Shown here: positions 63,932-64,000 of the stretch, in pieces
Numbering within the stretch: position 1 is the first letter of the stretch
How the letters are laid out: every line of letters begins with the position of its first letter
Source of the DNA: Streptomyces cyaneofuscatus
GTDB lineage: Bacteria; Actinomycetota; Actinomycetes; Streptomycetales; Streptomycetaceae
Reading direction: 5' to 3'
NCBI RefSeq assembly: GCF_000718135.1
Contig: NZ_JOEM01000021.1
Location: 123,314 to 187,313 of the forward strand
DNA: 64,000 bases
Translations under genes and position numbers: made by a program
The notes under the pieces: model-generated
Seen by the model: only the letters and a program-made list of their open reading frames with translations
Databases searched by the model: none
Told to the model about the DNA's origin: nothing

Positions 63932-64000
63932 TGGGGCATCATATGACGCATGGTGCGGCGACATGAGCTCTCGGACGAAGAGTGGGACGTTCTGTCGGGG
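63908..64000 (+). mobile_element. left end of an IS5-type insertion sequence
   Basis: The left terminus GGGCCTGTCTTCAAAGG begins at about 63908, immediately after CTAG (63905-63908), a plausible target duplication. It is followed at 63950 by the transposase start. The right end is outside the window. Confidence 0.75.
63950..64000 (+). CDS. IS5-family transposase, N-terminal end only
   Basis: ATG at 63950 opens MVRRHELSDEEWDVLSG, the typical N-terminus of actinobacterial IS5-family DDE transposases (xRHELTDxEWxxL). Only 17 residues are inside the window. Confidence 0.8.
   Translation, partial: MVRRHELSDEEWDVLSG

Noticed and set aside
1..64000. CRISPR arrays and rRNA genes
   Set aside because: No regularly spaced direct repeats and no rRNA sequence were seen.

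Overview
The window looks like a chromosomal stretch of a Streptomyces or close relative. Coding bias is extremely GC-rich, GTG starts and ATGA/GTGA overlaps between consecutive genes are common, there is a Tat-type lipid/sugar enzyme, an Ebo metabolite-traffic cluster of streptomycete type, and IS remnants of types usual in actinomycetes.

Layout. (1) 1-14.5 kb, plus strand: a sugar-modifying block. It has a Gfo/Idh/MocA oxidoreductase (5' end outside the window), a TIM-barrel epimerase, a giant secreted multidomain glycan-type protein, and then a tightly coupled operon of an inositol-1-phosphate-synthase-like enzyme, a UbiA prenyltransferase (EboC-like), a TIM-barrel isomerase, EboA, a TatD hydrolase (EboB-like), EboE and an alkaline-phosphatase-superfamily enzyme (EboF-like). 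A Tat-exported TIM-barrel protein follows. (2) 14.5-16.1 kb: a DUF2254 membrane protein (minus) and tRNA-Leu(GAG). (3) 16.1-54.8 kb: an accessory island between the tRNA and the next ordinary genes. It begins with a DDE-transposase-like gene coupled to a degenerate tyrosine-recombinase-like gene, a divergent HTH gene, a winged-helix protein, an IclR regulator and a Nudix-like protein. The core is a large plus-strand defence locus (22.5-40.1 kb): AIPR protein, HsdM, HsdS, a NERD-pseudokinase-kinase-NTPase protein, a 555-aa protein and an 1893-aa PD-(D/E)xK/HerA-type ATPase. There is no HsdR. Its make-up resembles MADS-like systems, with a restriction half that recalls DptFGH. Then come a DUF429 protein, a two-gene PLD-containing module (minus), and a four-gene translationally coupled minus-strand operon (52.0-46.5 kb) built around an Hsp70-like ATPase, a C2H2 zinc-finger protein and two coiled-coil proteins. 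This last operon is the best candidate here for an undescribed system. The island ends in decayed DNA (IS3 transposase fragment, repeat-protein remnant) and an XRE regulator with a divergent 56-aa protein.

(4) 54.8-63.1 kb, plus strand: ordinary metabolism. It has an AraC regulator, a cupin, an SGNH hydrolase, then a LacI-controlled ribose operon: rbsA, a fused rbsC-rbsB, rbsK and rbsD. (5) The right edge holds a conserved-looking gene cut short by an IS5-type element whose transposase begins at 63950 and runs out of the window.

The palindrome GTGGCCGsTTAACCGGCCAC occurs twice in the left part of the island (19050 and 21756), each time just upstream of a minus-strand start. This suggests a small regulon inside the element. 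All functions are read from motifs and context; no database search was possible.
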